Shown here piece after piece: positions 32,414 through 40,103 of a stretch of DNA of 54,831 nt. Numbering within the stretch: the first letter of the stretch is position 1; each line of letters begins with the position of its first letter. Location of the stretch: the NCBI RefSeq assembly GCF_022601895.1, contig NZ_JAKVIO010000030.1, forward strand, positions 1 through 54,831, written 5' to 3'. Made by a program: the position numbers and the translations under genes. The notes below the pieces were generated by a model. It had not been told where the DNA came from. It ran no database searches and saw only the letters and a program-made list of their open reading frames with translations. The DNA is from Sphingomonas sp. LaA6.9 (GTDB taxonomy: Bacteria > Pseudomonadota > Alphaproteobacteria > Sphingomonadales > Sphingomonadaceae).

Positions 32414-33478
32414 TCATGCGGCCTTTCGCGCCAGCCGCATGACATAGCCGATGATTTCGGCAACCGCGGCATAATGCTCGATCGGGATCGGATGATCGAT
32501 GTCGACCGCCGCATAAAGCGCGCGCGCGAGCGGCGGGCTTTCGACGATCGGGACCTTGTGCTCGCCCGCGATCTCGCGGATCCTGAGCGCGACCGCGTCG
32601 ACACCCTTGGCCACAACGACGGGCGCCGCCATGTCGCCATGCTCGTATCTGAGCGCGACCGCATAGTGCGTCGGATTGGTGATGATCACGCTTGCGCCGG
32701 GTACTGCCGCCATCATGCGCTTGCGCGCGCGCTGCATGCGGATCTGGCGGATCTTGGCCTTGATCTTGGGATCGCCATCGGTCTGCTTCATTTCGTCCTT
32801 CAGTTCCTGAAGGCTCATGCGCATCTTTTTCATGTATGCGCGGCGCTGATAGACGAAGTCGAAACCGGCGAGCAGCAGGACGAGGATCGCGACCGCCTTG
32901 ATCATCTGATAGACCAGTTCGCCCGCAACCTGCCCGATCGCGCCGGGGTCCGAGCCGATGAGCTGATCGAACGCGACAGCCTTGGGCCAGATCACGATCA
33001 CCGCGACAATGCAGATGACGACGAACTTGGCGAGCGTCTTGGCGAATTCGACGAGCGCGCGCTTGCCGAGCAGGCGGCCGAATCCGCTCATCGGATTGAG
33101 TTTGGACCATTTCGGCTTGACGCGTGACCATGACAGCGATGGACGCCCCTGCAGGAACAGCGACAGCAGAGCGCAGCCGACGAGCAGCCCCGCCACCGGC
33201 GCGAGCGATGCCGCGATCTGCGACATGACGCCACCGATAAGGCTCTGCGCGCCTTCGGGTTCAAGCGCGAAATCGTCCGCGCTGCCCCAGAACCGCACAA
33301 ACATCGCGCTCAGGCTCGACAGCGCGATTGCGCCCATCCCGCCCGCCATCGCGACCAGCGCGACGAACATCGCGGCATGGCGCATCTCGGGGGCATTCGC
33401 CACGTCGCCCTTCGCGCGCGCGTCGTCGAGCTTCTTCTGGGTCGGCTCTTCGGTCTTGTTGTCCTTGTCCTCGGCCAT
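32414..33478 (-). CDS. flhB: Flagellar export switch protein FlhB
   Basis: 354 aa with four transmembrane helices and a cytoplasmic C-terminal domain carrying the autocleavage motif NPTH at 268-271. The N terminus (DKDNKTEEPTQKKLDDARAKGDV) is diagnostic. FlhB sets substrate specificity of the flagellar type III export gate. Stop-to-start distance to fliR upstream is 3 bp. Confidence 0.97.
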   Translation of the reverse strand: MAEDKDNKTEEPTQKKLDDARAKGDVANAPEMRHAAMFVALVAMAGGMGAIALSSLSAMFVRFWGSADDFALEPEGAQSLIGGVMSQIAASLAPVAGLLVGCALLSLFLQGRPSLSWSRVKPKWSKLNPMSGFGRLLGKRALVEFAKTLAKFVVICIVAVIVIWPKAVAFDQLIGSDPGAIGQVAGELVYQMIKAVAILVLLLAGFDFVYQRRAYMKKMRMSLQELKDEMKQTDGDPKIKAKIRQIRMQRARKRMMAAVPGASVIITNPTHYAVALRYEHGDMAAPVVVAKGVDAVALRIREIAGEHKVPIVESPPLARALYAAVDIDHPIPIEHYAAVAEIIGYVMRLARKAA

Positions 33479-33481
33479 GAC

Positions 33482-34237
33482 CTAGAGGCTCCATCCATCC
33501 TGGAAATAGGCCGCCATGGCCTGGGCGAACGCGGTCAGCGCCGTGCCGATCGTCACTGCGAAGAGCGACAGACCAAGCAGGATGTTGAGCGGCTGGGTGA
33601 TGAAGAACACCTGGATCGCGGGCGCCATGCGCGCGGCAAGGCCCAGTGCGACGTTGAAGACGATGCCATAGACGAGCAGCGGCGCGGCCAGGCTGAGCGC
33701 CAACGCCAGCGCGCTGCCCGTGGTCTGGACCGCGAGCCGCGCGAAATCCTCGGCCGGGGGCAGCCCTCCGACCGGAAACAGCGCATAGCTGTGCACCATC
33801 GAGGCGATCCAGAGATGATGCACCCCCATCGCCATGCAGGTGACCGCCGCAGCAACCGTGACGAGACGCGACAGCAGGGTCGACTGCCCGCCGGCCGAAG
33901 GATCCGCGATCAGCGCCGACGACAGGCCGACCTGCATCGAGACGATCGCGCCTGCCATGGCCGCGGCATTGAACAGGATGCGGATGATCATGCCCATCGC
34001 GATGCCGACCAACGTTTCCGCGATGATGATTCCCGGCAGCGCAGTATCCGACCGGATCACCGGCGAAACACGCCCTTCTAGCAGCCCGAAAAGCCCCGCG
34101 GTGAACCCCAGCGCGAGCATCAGCCGCACGCGCGGCGGGATCGCATCCTCCGAAAAGGCGGGGAGCAGCATCAGCACCGCCCCGATCCGCGCGAAGAGGA
34201 TCAGGAAGGCAGTCGCGTCGAAGGGCAGGTCGGTCAT
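33482..34237 (-). CDS. fliR: Flagellar export gate protein FliR
   Basis: 251 aa and six hydrophobic segments, typical of FliR. Family patterns include FARIGAVLMLLPAFSEDAIPPRVRLMLAL and the terminal LAAYFQDGW-type ending. It forms the export gate with FliP and FliQ. It is 3 bp from fliQ and 3 bp from flhB. Confidence 0.95.
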   Translation of the reverse strand: MTDLPFDATAFLILFARIGAVLMLLPAFSEDAIPPRVRLMLALGFTAGLFGLLEGRVSPVIRSDTALPGIIIAETLVGIAMGMIIRILFNAAAMAGAIVSMQVGLSSALIADPSAGGQSTLLSRLVTVAAAVTCMAMGVHHLWIASMVHSYALFPVGGLPPAEDFARLAVQTTGSALALALSLAAPLLVYGIVFNVALGLAARMAPAIQVFFITQPLNILLGLSLFAVTIGTALTAFAQAMAAYFQDGWSL

Positions 34238-34240
34238 CGA

Positions 34241-34504
34241 TCAGCCCGCGACGATGATGTCCGCGATCCGCGCCATGAAGGCAGAGAGCGCCGAACCGAT
34301 CATCGGCAACGAAAGCAGCATGACGATCCCCATCACGACGATCTTGGGAACGAAGGTGAGCGTCATCTCCTGGATCTGCGTCAATGCCTGGAACAGGCCG
34401 ATCGCGACACCGACGATCAGCGACGCAATCAGCATCGGCCCGACGATCGTGAGCGTGAGCAGCAGCCCGGCCTTGGCCAGCTCCATTGCCTGAAAGGAAT
34501 CCAT
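34241..34504 (-). CDS. fliQ: Flagellar export gate protein FliQ
   Basis: 87 aa, two transmembrane helices, starting MDSFQAMELAKAGLLLTL; this start gives the normal FliQ length, and the open frame beyond it runs into a repeat element. The motif GLFQALTQIQEMTLTFVPK is a FliQ hallmark. It is separated from fliE upstream by 169 bp holding a large palindrome. Confidence 0.95.
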   Translation of the reverse strand: MDSFQAMELAKAGLLLTLTIVGPMLIASLIVGVAIGLFQALTQIQEMTLTFVPKIVVMGIVMLLSLPMIGSALSAFMARIADIIVAG

Positions 34505-34537
34505 GAGTGTGTTGCCTTTGAATGTCCGGCTAAGCCG

Positions 34538-34646
34538 CTCGTCCTGAGGAGCCGTTGAGCGAAGTCGAAACGGCGTCTCGAAGGGCACATGGGAGCCGGT
34601 CCTTCGAGACGGGACTTCGCCACGCTCAGTCCCTCCTCAGGATGAG
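34538..34646. repeat. REP-like imperfect palindrome inside the flagellar operon
   Basis: The left arm 34538-34584 (CTCGTCCTGAGGAGCCGTTG..., ending CTCGAAGG) and right arm 34601-34646 (CCTTCGAGACGGG... ending CTCAGGATGAG) are imperfect inverted repeats around a 16-nt loop. The arm sequence resembles the repetitive extragenic palindromes (TCCTGAG...GTCGAAG) that are abundant in sphingomonad genomes. In the fliE-fliQ RNA it would fold into a long hairpin. Confidence 0.8.
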
Positions 34647-34673
34647 CGGAGGGTGGTCGTGGCTTGCCAGCCG

Positions 34674-35000
34674 TCAGATCTGCATCCGCATGATTTCGGA
34701 ATAGGCGCTGACCACCCGGTCGCGCACCGCAACCACGGTGTCGAGCGCGGTTTCGGCCGCGCCGATTGCGGTGACGACGTCGATCAGGTCGCCCTTGCCC
34801 GCAACCTGCTGCGCGCTGGCGGCCTCGGCCTGGCGGAGCGATCCCGCAGCGTCGGTCACCATGGTCTCGATCATCGCGCCGAAGCCGCCCGATGCGGGCG
34901 CGGTGGCGGGGCCGGCGTTTCCGACGTCCCCTGATTTGGACGCGATACCGGTCATCGCGCGTCCATAGGCGGACGCGGCGTCAAGAGCTCCAATGGACAT
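34674..35000 (-). CDS. fliE: Flagellar hook-basal body protein FliE
   Basis: 108 aa. The C-terminal pattern GDLIDVVTAIGAAETALDTVVAVRDRVVSAYSEIMRMQI is characteristic of FliE, which joins the MS ring to the rod. It lies 12 bp after flgC. Confidence 0.93.
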   Translation of the reverse strand: MSIGALDAASAYGRAMTGIASKSGDVGNAGPATAPASGGFGAMIETMVTDAAGSLRQAEAASAQQVAGKGDLIDVVTAIGAAETALDTVVAVRDRVVSAYSEIMRMQI

Positions 35001-35012
35001 CTGTTTATCCTC

Positions 35013-35420
35013 TTACTTGAGCAGGTCGATGGTGCGCATCGTCAGGCCGCGCGCGGCCTCGATCGCGTTGAGATTGGCTTCATAGGAACGCTGTGCCGCC
35101 TTCATGTCGGCGGTCTCGATGAGCCCGTTGACATTGGGACGCAGGACATAGCCCTGCGCGTTGGCGGCGGGATTGCCGGGCTGATAGACCTGCTGGAACG
35201 CGGTCTTGTCGCCTTCGATCGATTTGACGGTGACGTTGGTCGCACCCGTATTGCGGTCGACCTCGGCCTTGAAGGTGGCGACGCGGCGGCGATAGGGATC
35301 GCCACCCGCGGTCCGGGCGACCGAATCCTGATTGGCGAGATTCTCGGCGATCACGCGCATGCGGAGCGACTGCGCACGCAGGCCCGAAGCGGATACGCCG
35401 ATCGAAGACTTCAAATCCAT
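35013..35420 (-). CDS. flgC: Flagellar proximal rod protein FlgC
   Basis: 135 aa. It starts MDLKSSIGVSASGLRAQSLRMRVIAENLANQDS, the typical rod-protein N terminus, and ends RSYEANLNAIEAARGLTMRTIDLL, the FlgC-type C terminus. GGAGG precedes the ATG. It is the first gene of the eight-gene operon; flgB, which normally precedes flgC, is not in this window. Confidence 0.95.
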   Translation of the reverse strand: MDLKSSIGVSASGLRAQSLRMRVIAENLANQDSVARTAGGDPYRRRVATFKAEVDRNTGATNVTVKSIEGDKTAFQQVYQPGNPAANAQGYVLRPNVNGLIETADMKAAQRSYEANLNAIEAARGLTMRTIDLLK

Positions 35421-35454
35421 GGTTCCTCCAGCAAGTACGCTGCCGACCTCTCCC

Positions 35455-35507
35455 TTATAGGCATTTTTTGCCTAGTGCCGGCGGATCCCGTAAAATTAAT
35501 CCTATAA
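35455..35507. promoter_or_regulatory. Divergent promoter pair for flgC and fliN operons
   Basis: Minus-strand GCCTATAA (35455-35462), 34 nt before the flgC ATG, and plus-strand TCCTATAA (35500-35507), 21 nt before the fliN ATG, lie back to back with 37 bp between them. Both match the recurrent motility element; the shared upstream sequence could serve both promoters. Confidence 0.55.
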
Positions 35508-35528
35508 CGCCCTTGAAAGGAGACACTC

Positions 35529-35762
35529 ATGTCAGTGCTCGAGGGCATTCCCATTGACCTGTCGATCGTGCTTGGATCGACCGATATTCCCATCCGCCAG
35601 GTGCTCAAGATGAGCCGCGGCGCCATGATCCCGCTCGATTGCGGGCACAATGATCCGACATTGGTCTATGTGAACGACGAACTGGTCGCGAAGGGCAAGG
35701 TGCTCGTCGACGGCGAGCACATGTCGCTCGAGATCATCGAAGTCGTGCAACGGACGCGCTGA
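35529..35762 (+). CDS. fliN: Flagellar switch protein FliN (short)
   Basis: 77 aa, little more than the SpoA/FliN C-ring domain: IDLSIVLGSTDIPIRQVLKMSRGAMIPLD, then DPTLVYVNDELVAKGKVLVDG. AAGGAG precedes the ATG. It is part of the rotor switch complex bound by CheY-P through FliM; fliM and fliG are not in the window. Confidence 0.93.
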   Translation: MSVLEGIPIDLSIVLGSTDIPIRQVLKMSRGAMIPLDCGHNDPTLVYVNDELVAKGKVLVDGEHMSLEIIEVVQRTR

Positions 35763-35763
35763 G

Positions 35764-36078
35764 ATGGACTTCCTCTCGCTGCTCCGCACGCTGGGCGCGC
35801 TGGGCGTCGTGCTCGGTCTGCTCGCGGGCGCGCTCTGGGCGGTACGCCGCTATGACATCAAGCTGCCCGGCGGAATGATCGGTGGCCTGATCGGCGCCGG
35901 TACGGGCACCCGCCGCATCGAACTCGTCGAGCGGCTCCCCATCGATGCGCGCCGCTCGGTTGCGCTCATCCGCCGCGACAACAAGGAACATCTGGTGATG
36001 ATCGCCCCCGAAGGGCTGCTGATGCTCGAAGCCGCGATCGCGTCAAAGCCCGCTACCAAGGCAAAGCCCCATGCGTAA
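35764..36078 (+). CDS. fliO: Flagellar biosynthesis protein FliO
   Basis: 104 aa, one N-terminal transmembrane helix (LLRTLGALGVVLGLLAGALWAV region), then a basic cytoplasmic domain with IELVERLPIDARRSVALIRRDNKEHLVMI, the FliO pattern. It assists FliP assembly. The start follows the fliN stop by one base and its end overlaps fliP by 8 bp. Confidence 0.88.
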   Translation: MDFLSLLRTLGALGVVLGLLAGALWAVRRYDIKLPGGMIGGLIGAGTGTRRIELVERLPIDARRSVALIRRDNKEHLVMIAPEGLLMLEAAIASKPATKAKPHA

Positions 36079-36802
36079 GCAATCTCTGTTCGCAGCCGCC
36101 GGACTGCTGCTGCTGTTCGCAGAGCCCGCGCTCGCCCAAAGCGTTTCCGCCAATCTTGGCGAAGGTTCGATTTCGGGGCGCGCCATCCAGCTCGTGATGA
36201 TGCTGACCGTGCTGAGCCTTGCGCCCGGCATCCTGATGACCGTCACCTCGTTCACGCGCATCGTCGTTGCGCTCTCGCTGCTGCGCACGGGTATCGGCGC
36301 GCCCGGCGTGCCGCCCAATCCGGTGATCATCAGCCTCGCGCTGTTCCTGTCCTTCTTCGTGATGGCGCCGACCTTCGACCAGGCCTGGAAGCAGGGTGTG
36401 ACGCCCTATAACGAAGGCCGCATTTCCGAGGCGCAGGCCTTCGAGCGGACGTCGAAGCCCTTTCATGCGTTCATGCTCAAGCATGTCCGCGATGAGGATG
36501 TGCAACTGTTCGTCGAACTTTCAGGAAAAACCCCGAAAACGCGCGCAGAGCTGCCGATGACGACGCTGATGCCCGCCTTCATGATCTCCGAGCTGCGCCG
36601 CGCCTTCGAGATCGGCTTCCTGCTCCTGCTGCCCTTTCTCGTCATTGATCTTGCGGTTGCCGCGGTGCTGATGGCGATGGGCATGATGATGCTGCCACCT
36701 GCAACCATATCGTTGCCAATGAAGATCATATTCTTCGTGCTCGTCGACGGGTGGGCGTTGATAGCGGGGTCGCTGGTCAAGAGCTTCGGCGGTTCGGGCT
36801 GA
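36071..36802 (+). CDS. fliP: Flagellar export gate protein FliP
   Basis: 243 aa with a signal peptide and four transmembrane helices. The conserved blocks LSLAPGILMTVTSFTRIVV, LSLLRTGIG and MMLPPATISLPMKIIFFVL are diagnostic. It builds the export pore with FliQ and FliR, which are encoded in the divergent operon. Confidence 0.96.
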   Translation: MRKQSLFAAAGLLLLFAEPALAQSVSANLGEGSISGRAIQLVMMLTVLSLAPGILMTVTSFTRIVVALSLLRTGIGAPGVPPNPVIISLALFLSFFVMAPTFDQAWKQGVTPYNEGRISEAQAFERTSKPFHAFMLKHVRDEDVQLFVELSGKTPKTRAELPMTTLMPAFMISELRRAFEIGFLLLLPFLVIDLAVAAVLMAMGMMMLPPATISLPMKIIFFVLVDGWALIAGSLVKSFGGSG

Positions 36803-36824
36803 GCTGCCCCACCCGCCCCGGTCC

Positions 36825-36854
36825 GGCCCGGTCCGTCAATCGGGCCGGGCCTTT
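36825..36854 (+). terminator. Terminator after fliP
   Basis: An 11-bp GC stem (36825-36835 with 36841-36851, one G-T wobble) has a 5-nt loop TCAAT followed by TTT. It lies 22 bp after the fliP stop, between convergent genes. Confidence 0.7.
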
Positions 36855-36859
36855 CCGTG

Positions 36860-37519
36860 TCACACGGCGGCATAGCGCGTCGCCGGATCGTCGAGCCAGG
36901 CCGCCAGCGTGGCAAAGGCGATCGGCTCGAAGAAGGCGATCCCGGCATTCTCGCCGCGCACCCAGCGCACCACCGCACGCATGGGTTCGAGCCCCGGCAC
37001 CGACAGCGTCAGCATCGCGCCCATCTCCAGCGCCGTCCTGGTCCGCAACTTGGCCCCGCCCTGCGACAGATCGAGCAACGATGCGCGCTGAGGATGGCCA
37101 TCGATGCGGATATCCGCCCAGCAACTCGTCGGCAGGCGCGGTGCGCGCGGTGCCGGCGCGCCCTTGCGCCGGACCGTCGACGATTCGGCCAGCAAGCGCT
37201 CGACATCGACGGGTGCGTCGAACTGCGCGCCGATCGCCTTGCGATCGGTCCAGCGCACGACGCCCGCCACAGCGTCGCTGTTACGGAATTCGATGCGAAC
37301 GCGCTCGCCGATCATGAAGCGTGCGCGGACCTCCGCCCGCAACCCACCTTCGGAAAGGTTACGGATGCGGCACAGGGCGTCCCGCTTGTCCCCGATGATG
37401 CGACCGACAAGCAGCAATGTCAGAGTCCGTGGCGCGCGTGGTGCCAATGATGCAACGGGCTCGTCGCGCGACGTCGGTTCGGCGCTGTTCCCGGGATGCT
37501 CGAACGACAGCAAGGTCAT
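36860..37519 (-). CDS. Tandem PilZ-domain protein
   Basis: 219 aa; the start at 37519 has GAGGAGAG upstream. Two PilZ-like domains follow one another. The first has CRIRNLSEGGLRAEV and the second RASLLDLSQGGAKL, each giving the N/DxSxxG part of the c-di-GMP site; the RxxxR part is less clear, so binding by both domains is uncertain. As the last gene of the motA-to-motB operon it may act as a YcgR-like brake at the stator or rotor. Confidence 0.85.
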   Translation of the reverse strand: MTLLSFEHPGNSAEPTSRDEPVASLAPRAPRTLTLLLVGRIIGDKRDALCRIRNLSEGGLRAEVRARFMIGERVRIEFRNSDAVAGVVRWTDRKAIGAQFDAPVDVERLLAESSTVRRKGAPAPRAPRLPTSCWADIRIDGHPQRASLLDLSQGGAKLRTRTALEMGAMLTLSVPGLEPMRAVVRWVRGENAGIAFFEPIAFATLAAWLDDPATRYAAV

Positions 37520-37541
37520 GGATCTCTCCTCGAAAACCATA

Positions 37542-37964
37542 TCAAACGGGTGAAGCCTGGGTGACCACGGCGCGACGCACCATGTCTTTGCCGTAGGTCT
37601 CGTTGGCGGCTTCGACGACGACCTTCCGAAAGGCGGTCAGGCTGGGGATCAGCCCGTCGCGACCGCTGGCCATCGGCGTGCGATAGGTCCGCATGTTGAT
37701 CGCGTTGAGCAGGATCGGCAGACGCGCCTCGACATCCTCGCGCGCGCTCGAAGGAACTTCGAGCTGGACCTCGAACGAGACATAGCCCGAAAGGCGGCCA
37801 TCGGCGAAAACGAGCGGCGCCAGCACCGTGCCGGTGGGCACGAACTCGGTCGACTCGTACGATTGCGGCCTGGCGCCGAGCATCATGCTCGTACCGAACG
37901 CAGCCCCACCGCCGACGCCCATGCCGAGCGTCAATACCAGCGCGGAAACCAGTAACCCTTTCAC
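37542..37964 (-). CDS. FliL-like membrane protein (tentative)
   Basis: 140 aa with a GTG start supported by GGGAGG. One N-terminal transmembrane helix, then a periplasmic domain (SGYVSFEVQLEVPSSAREDVEARLPILLNAINMRTY) whose layout resembles FliL: short cytoplasmic tail, one helix, and a stomatin-like periplasmic part ending in an amphipathic helix. It follows motB directly, which fits a stator-associated role. Primary-sequence support is modest. Confidence 0.6.
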   Translation of the reverse strand: MKGLLVSALVLTLGMGVGGGAAFGTSMMLGARPQSYESTEFVPTGTVLAPLVFADGRLSGYVSFEVQLEVPSSAREDVEARLPILLNAINMRTYRTPMASGRDGLIPSLTAFRKVVVEAANETYGKDMVRRAVVTQASPV

Positions 37965-37980
37965 GATACGCCTCCCGCGA

Positions 37981-38841
37981 TCAGAATGTGAAGCTCGCGT
38001 CGCGCGGCAGCGACGACGATTCCGCGAGGATCACGATCGTGATCCGGCGATTTTCAGGACGATCGGGGCGATCGGGATAGATTGGCTCCGATCCTGCCTT
38101 GGCGACGACCTCCGAAAAGCGATCGGGTGTGAGCCCCGCCGCCACCATTGCGGTCCGCGCTGCGAGCGCGCGCTCGCTTGAAAGCCGCCAGTTTGCATCG
38201 CCCTGCCCGCCCGCGGAATCGGTGTGTCCCTCGATCGCGATCTGTGCGCCGGTCTTGACCAGCTTGCGCGCAATCCGCGTCAGCATCTGGCGCGCATAGT
38301 CGTTGAGTTCGGCGGTCGGCCCCTTGAACATCGACCGATTGGCGCTGTCGACAAGGTGGACGCGCACGCCTTCCCGCGTCGGTTCGACGCGGACATTGCG
38401 CTTGCCCTCGGGCGTCTCGGCGGGCGGCTCGATCGAGATCATCATCTCGTCGGCCAGCACGCGCAGCGCTGCCTCGGGTATCTCCGCAGTACCGCCGCGC
38501 GCCGCACCACTGGCACCCGCTTCGGCCGAAGGCTGGCCGACGCTCTGCGAGTCATCGGACTGTGCACGGCGGCTGCGCCCACCAAGACCCGGCTGGCTGC
38601 CGGGTGACGTGGTCATCGTCGTTGCGGGGGAATCCTTGGCCGGCGAAGGCGAGAAATATTCGGCCAGCCCCTTCAATTGCGCCTTGTTGGGATTGGCGAG
38701 CAGCCAGAGCAGCATGAAGAACGCCATCATCGCGGTCACGAAGTCCGCATAGGCGACCTTCCAAGCGCCGCCGTGATGCGCGACAGGCTTGTGCTTCCTG
38801 ACCCTGCGTATGATGATGGGCGCGTATTCGTCCTGTGCCAT
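37981..38841 (-). CDS. motB: Flagellar stator protein MotB
   Basis: 286 aa. The single transmembrane helix AYADFVTAMMAFFMLLWLL carries the proton-binding Asp33. The C-terminal OmpA/peptidoglycan-binding domain has IAIEGHTDSAG and NWRLSSERALAARTAMV. It pairs with MotA, which is encoded 7 kb upstream at the head of the same operon instead of next to it. Confidence 0.95.
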   Translation of the reverse strand: MAQDEYAPIIIRRVRKHKPVAHHGGAWKVAYADFVTAMMAFFMLLWLLANPNKAQLKGLAEYFSPSPAKDSPATTMTTSPGSQPGLGGRSRRAQSDDSQSVGQPSAEAGASGAARGGTAEIPEAALRVLADEMMISIEPPAETPEGKRNVRVEPTREGVRVHLVDSANRSMFKGPTAELNDYARQMLTRIARKLVKTGAQIAIEGHTDSAGGQGDANWRLSSERALAARTAMVAAGLTPDRFSEVVAKAGSEPIYPDRPDRPENRRITIVILAESSSLPRDASFTF

Positions 38842-38849
38842 GGCGTGCC

Positions 38850-39140
38850 TCAGCCGATCGCGGCGCGCAGCCGCTCCTGTATCACAGTCAGGCGGACGCG
38901 TGCGATTGCGTCATGGATGTCCTGTCCCTGCGCGACGCGATCGAGCAGATCGGCACTCTCATCGGCCTGCTGGATGACGAGGTCGAACGCCTGGAGCTGG
39001 TCGAGATAATCGGTCGCAAAGCGCTCATCGGCGACGAGCGTCTCCGCAAGCTGCTCGATCATCGCGCGAACGCCGCGAATTTCCTCGGCAACCGCCGCGC
39101 ACAGCGACGTGCTCAGCTGATCAATCTGCGTCATCATCAT
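38850..39140 (-). CDS. Small helical chemotaxis-operon protein of unknown function
   Basis: 96 aa, starting MMMTQIDQLSTSLCAAVAEEIRG, all helical with regular hydrophobic spacing (IEQLAETLVADERF, YLDQLQAFDLVIQQADESADLLDRV). It sits between cheD and motB and is 8 bp from motB. The FDxxxQ pattern recalls CheZ-type proteins, but length and overall sequence do not allow a call. Confidence 0.7.
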   Translation of the reverse strand: MMMTQIDQLSTSLCAAVAEEIRGVRAMIEQLAETLVADERFATDYLDQLQAFDLVIQQADESADLLDRVAQGQDIHDAIARVRLTVIQERLRAAIG

Positions 39141-39171
39141 CGTTTCGACCGATCTCGTATCCGTGGGTTGC

Positions 39172-39693
39172 TCAGAACAGTTCGACGTCGCCGGCGGGTT
39201 CGGCGACAGGCTTTGACTTGATCACAAGGGGTGGCGCTTCGGCGACGCTTGTCGCGCGCACGCGCCCCTCATAGGGCATGAACTCGACCTTGCGCGCTTG
39301 CGTCCCGCCCAGCTCGCAGCGCCCGATCTCAATACCTTCGGTTTCCATGAACTGCCGCGCGAACGCGGCGTTGCTGCTCCCGATCGCGCCCAGCCCCGCA
39401 ATAATGTTCGCGCCGCCGTAAAGGTGCGCGCGCAGACGCGAGCGCAGCGCACCATATTTCATCATCGCGTTGATCAGCAGCTCCATCGCGTGCACGCCAT
39501 ATCGCTGCATCTCGTTCGCCCCCACCTTGCTGTCCACGCCGGGTTCGCCGAGCAGAAAGTGGTTCATGCCCCCCACCCGCGCCACCGGATCCTGCAGGCA
39601 AACCGCCACACAGGATCCCAGCAGCGTCGAGATGACGACATTGGGTTCGGCGACTACGCGATGTTCGCCCTGGACGATCGGAATGCGGCGCAT
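39172..39693 (-). CDS. cheD: Chemoreceptor glutamine deamidase CheD
   Basis: 173 aa from MRRIPIVQGE; the start at 39693 is 4 bp after the cheY stop. The catalytic set is present: STLLGSC with Cys28 and GGMNHFLLG with His45. CheD deamidates receptor glutamines and can be controlled by CheY-P. It lies among cheY, cheB and cheR. Confidence 0.94.
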   Translation of the reverse strand: MRRIPIVQGEHRVVAEPNVVISTLLGSCVAVCLQDPVARVGGMNHFLLGEPGVDSKVGANEMQRYGVHAMELLINAMMKYGALRSRLRAHLYGGANIIAGLGAIGSSNAAFARQFMETEGIEIGRCELGGTQARKVEFMPYEGRVRATSVAEAPPLVIKSKPVAEPAGDVELF

Positions 39694-39697
39694 GGGA

Positions 39698-40087
39698 TCA
39701 GGTGAGCTCGCCGAAGACGCGCTCGATCTTTTCCTTGAGCGCTGCCGGCGCAAAGGGCTTCACGACATAGTTGTTGACGCCCAGCGCCGCCGCCTTCTGC
39801 ACGACCTCGCGGTCGGCGGAGCCGGTGAGCATGATGAACACTGTCTTGCCGATCACCGGATCGGCGCGCACCGTCTCCAGAAACTGGAGCCCGTCCATAT
39901 CGGGCATGTTATAGTCCGAGATGATGAGGTGGACGCGATCGCTCTTGATCGCGGCGAGCGCTTCGACCGGACCCGCCTTGTCGCGAATGTCCTTGAATCC
40001 CAGATCCTGAAGCGTGCGCCGGATCATCGCACGCATACTCGTCTGATCGTCGACCACCATAACCTTAATTGCAGACGCTGCCGGCAT
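39698..40087 (-). CDS. cheY: Chemotaxis response regulator CheY
   Basis: 129 aa receiver. The acidic pair is in VMVVDDQTS, the phosphoacceptor is Asp58 in IISDYNMPDMDG, the Thr is in FIMLTGSA and the Lys in YVVKPFAP. GGGAG precedes the ATG. It is one of two CheY-like proteins in this operon; position after cheB and before cheD suggests this is the motor-directed copy, though that is inference. Confidence 0.95.
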   Translation of the reverse strand: MPAASAIKVMVVDDQTSMRAMIRRTLQDLGFKDIRDKAGPVEALAAIKSDRVHLIISDYNMPDMDGLQFLETVRADPVIGKTVFIMLTGSADREVVQKAAALGVNNYVVKPFAPAALKEKIERVFGELT

Positions 40088-40103
40088 GACCCGCTCCCAA
40101 AAA

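Noticed and set aside
35455-35507. Sigma54 (-24/-12) promoters for flagellar operons
   Set aside because: I found no convincing GG-N10-GC element with the TGGCAC/TTGC consensus upstream of the flagellar genes; the TCCTATAA element is better supported.
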